NCBI GenBank assembly: GCA_950295325.1 | Contig: OX485804.1 | Coordinates: forward strand, 38,802,429-38,866,428 | Reading direction: 5' to 3' | Length of the DNA: 64,000 nt | Source: Polytrichum commune | Taxonomy: Eukaryota; Streptophyta; Polytrichopsida; Polytrichales; Polytrichaceae | Part shown: positions 61,421 through 64,000 of the stretch, piece by piece | Numbering within the stretch: position 1 is the first letter of the stretch | Layout of the letters: every line of letters starts with the position of its first letter | Made by a program: the position numbers and the translations under genes | Notes under the pieces: model-generated | Told to the model about the DNA's origin: nothing | Seen by the model: only the letters and a program-made list of their open reading frames with translations | Database searches by the model: none

Positions 61421-61649
61421 TGCAAGAGCCACAACTTGCATCCCATTGATGAAAGAACTAGAAACAAAACATAAACTCCCTACCACGAAAATAAAATATA
61501 CATTTTAAAAAATCAACATAATTGCCATACAATTTATGCACACTCAATATTAACTCATAAAAGACGACTAGAAAATAAACAATCTATCACAAACCTACAT
61601 GACCTAGCATAACTAAAACACTCACAAACCCGATATACCCCCCCCCCAT

Positions 61650-61858
61650 AGTAGTGCCACGATAACTACCACTATTTGAAGGCACATGTTACTGGCTACC
61701 GGTAAAGACTATTAGTCACTAATGTAGTGTCTACTCCTTGCATAGGGTGAAGTAGTTTTACATCTAATGTCATTGCCCTAGGGTGTGGCCAAGGATGTTT
61801 TACAAACATACACTCTATTCACTCCGGCCTCTTTTGAGACTGGAGTTCTTCTTCTTCT
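61650..61858 (+). mobile_element. Probable SINE-C copy with hairpin and (CTT)n tail
   Basis: The right end 'cactctattcactccggcct', followed by a hairpin-forming segment (ACTCCGGCCTC ... GAGACTGGAGT) and CTTCTTCTTCTT, matches the 3' module of the insert at 10212-10293. The left boundary and target duplication were not identified. Confidence 0.5.
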
Positions 61859-63089
61859 TGTAAATCATGCAATAACGTCATTTTAAAGTTGAGAATTGGA
61901 TTGCAGTTGCAAGTGCGATAACAGATGAAGGTGAAGACTTTCATTTTCTTTAGGTGTTCCTATTTATCCTCCCATTTGAGTTGACTACAATAGATATTGT
62001 ATTTAGTGTCACCAATTCTAATTGTCTTACTCAATACTAATTGTAAACGGCATGTGTAGTGTCACCAACACTAAATGTAAACCTAACATTATTTGTCAGT
62101 CCTTGTAGGAAAATCAGGACATTATAGATTAAAAAATGGTGTAATTGTTGTCGCTTACTAAGTGACTTTTCATCCAAATTGCAATCATTCATGACAATAT
62201 AACATCACATAAATGCAAGGATGCAAAACATACAAAATTTTGTTTCAACAATTAACATTTGGATGAATTGAAAGTACGTGGGGATGACAATATTTGTATA
62301 CTTATTCATAGAAATGTCACTAACAAAGTCACCCCGGTGACATAAAATAACACATGACACTAAATACAATATTTAGTGAAGTGAGCTTATAGTGGGTCCT
62401 ACATTTTGAGCACATAATAGTAAACTCTCATTATAAACACATGTCTTTATGATGTTCATCCTTAACTTTAAACCTTGTGATATAGGTACCACTCAAATAT
62501 GAGGTGTCCAATTAAGAAGAATGATCACGTAAAACCCACATACCTTATACAAATTCAAAAATGTTGGGTGATAGAACAATAGCCAACATTTATTGGAATT
62601 ACTGATAATCTATGGAGAAATATCGTATAAAAGATAATACAATGACAATCAATGACACTAATTCTTGTTCCAACCATACATATCTTATCTACACTTCATC
62701 TTTTGGAAATCTATATTGGAAGGCAATACGGTCCTCAAACCATATTTTTAAGAAATTTTGATATGCAATGAACCCCCTAAGGATTAAATGGTTAAATATT
62801 CTTACAAAACTTTGAAAATGCCTACATGGAGGCCATGGCTAGAATAGAAAGTTTGAGATCCATCGAATTGATGCCCATAGTCAACAAGAGATCAAGGGTT
62901 AATTCCAAGAGCATGAAGCCCTACTCGAAGGCTTGTACTCGAAGGCAATTGGAGCATTATTTATTTAGTTTTTTCTTTTTCTTTTTTCCTATTTTTTGGC
63001 ACAAGCAATTGGAGCATTTCAAAACATCAAGTTGTACCAAGTGGCGATGGATAATTGCATGAGGCATTCTTTGTGGCAAGTAACATCTA
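61859..63089. other. No gene seen; traces of the gtgacact repeat
   Basis: AT-rich DNA with phrases 'tttagtgtcacc' and 'gtagtgtcaccaacac' related to the repeat around 20280-20710 and 27640, and a fragment of the 26190 family on the minus strand (62480-62560). No coding region is supported. Confidence 0.5.
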
Positions 63090-63097
63090 GGTGCATG

Positions 63098-63595
63098 CAC
63101 GGGTAGATCACTCTAAGGCATTTTTGTGCATCACGTGCGGCTGGGGTTCTTTTTTGTTTTAGGGCTATTTACCTTCAAGGTTTGAATCAAAGCCTCCCTA
63201 TAATTACTTAAATTTCAAAAATGACCCATTTGTTTGCACCCTTCCATTACTTATATTGTCCAAGTCACTGCAATTTTTTTAACTCTATATTCCTTTTAAG
63301 TAATTTTGGACAGACGGAAATCCCAATTATCATCCATCCCCGTGAGTCCTAAACCCATTTACATACCATACTAAACATACCTTCTAGGATCCTTATCTTC
63401 AGCCCTTATATTAATTTTACAAAAAATAAGGGCCCACGTTTTATGTCCATCTAACTTACCTATAATGGGATTATCTACATTTAATGGCCCCTTCATTATT
63501 TGGAATTCCTTTATAATTTTTATTTCAAATGATTTTAATCCTCTCTATATTATGCCGCACGTTGTTTTTAAAATGCACTAAGTGATCTACCCATG
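63098..63595. mobile_element. Mutator-like MITE, third family member
   Basis: A 498-bp element with ends CACGGGTAGATCACTC and the complement of CATGGGTAGATCACTT. It has subterminal CACGTGCGGC on the left and GCCGCACGTTGTT on the right. It is flanked by GGTGCATG (63090-63097 and 63596-63603), an 8-bp and possibly longer direct repeat. The ACGTGCG subterminal motif links it with 23811-24205 and 30738-31024. Confidence 0.75.
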
Positions 63596-63603
63596 GGTGC
63601 ATG

Positions 63604-64000
63604 ATATAGACCGATATTGATTGTTCCAACTATGCGGATGTTGTCCTAAATTCATCCTCCATGATTCATATTGAAAAGCCGACTCCAAATAAGCCCCTCA
63701 AATCACATTTTCTGATACATCTTTCATACGAAGTTTTCCTCTTTGGGTTGATATCTTAAAATTGCTTTGGAAAAGCTTGCATGGAGATCATGATGGATTA
63801 CACCAAAAAATTAAGATATGTCGAAAATGATGCCCTTGAACAAGAGGGTTACTAGGGCTTGCCAAGAGTCTAAAACCCCAAACCTTGCACCCAAAGGCAC
63901 TTGGGATGTTTGCACCAAATATTGAGAGCAAATTTGCATGCAACATTAATTTGTAGCAAACAACACTATGATCACTAGTTCCCACTTCATGGATATAGTC
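63604..64000. other. No gene seen
   Basis: End of the window, AT-rich, no supported feature. Confidence 0.5.

Larger units (their letters stand above)
54290..61640 (+). mobile_element. LINE (non-LTR retrotransposon), nearly full-length, inactive
   Basis: In order: an ORF1-like region with a coiled coil (to about 54890), a linker, reverse transcriptase (55590-57108), a long middle region, RNase H (59797-60430), a C-terminal Cys/His region (60540-60930) and a final segment ending near 61612 (THKRRLENKQSITNLHDLA then stop). The order RT - RNase H - Cys/His end is that of a single long ORF2. Many frameshifts and stops are present. Two insertions interrupt it, at 58766-59738 and 61096-61420. Without these the element is about 6 kb. 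No target duplication of the LINE itself was found. A second copy of its 3' half lies at 12050-13140 on the minus strand. Confidence 0.85.

Overview
The window is nuclear DNA of a land plant. The evidence is one intron-rich gene with GT-AG introns and unmistakable plant vacuolar Na+/H+ antiporter sequence, set in AT-rich DNA full of degenerate retroelements, MITEs and SINEs. I cannot name the species. Most open frames in the window are chance readings of repeat DNA.

The only convincing functional gene is an NHX-type vacuolar cation/H+ exchanger on the minus strand (coding 48010 down to 39952). I reconstructed 14 coding exons. Every splice phase closes, giving 558 residues. An untranslated leader exon ends at 48726. 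Introns 1 and 13 and the leader intron each carry their own tandem-repeat array, and intron 11 holds an old MITE.

From 1 to 38 kb the DNA is a mosaic of mobile elements: Tourist-like MITEs flanked by TTA/TAA; a 2.84-kb CACTA element (8464-11303) with perfect 29-bp termini and an AGA target duplication; three SINE families; two kinds of LINE remnant on the minus strand (12.0-17.3 kb); a Ty3-like gag-protease remnant (20.9-22.5 kb); Mutator-like MITEs with 8-9-bp duplications; twin 150-nt hairpins (27.8 and 28.1 kb); and a long-terminal-inverted-repeat element (37.0-38.4 kb).

From 54.3 to 61.6 kb lies a nearly full-length but dead LINE of an unusual type: coiled-coil ORF1-like region, reverse transcriptase, RNase H, then a C-terminal Cys/His region. 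Four catalytic acidic residues are lost, each in a way a single G-to-A change would explain. The LINE carries two clean nested insertions: a 325-bp SINE with a 14-bp target duplication, and a 973-bp GC-rich insert (58766-59738) made almost wholly of consecutive short hairpins. The hairpin insert is the most unusual object in the window and I do not recognise its class.

The elements are linked by nesting (SINE-C inside CACTA, a hAT-like insert inside a MITE, SINE and hairpin insert inside the LINE), which gives a relative age order. The remaining stretches hold no gene I can support.
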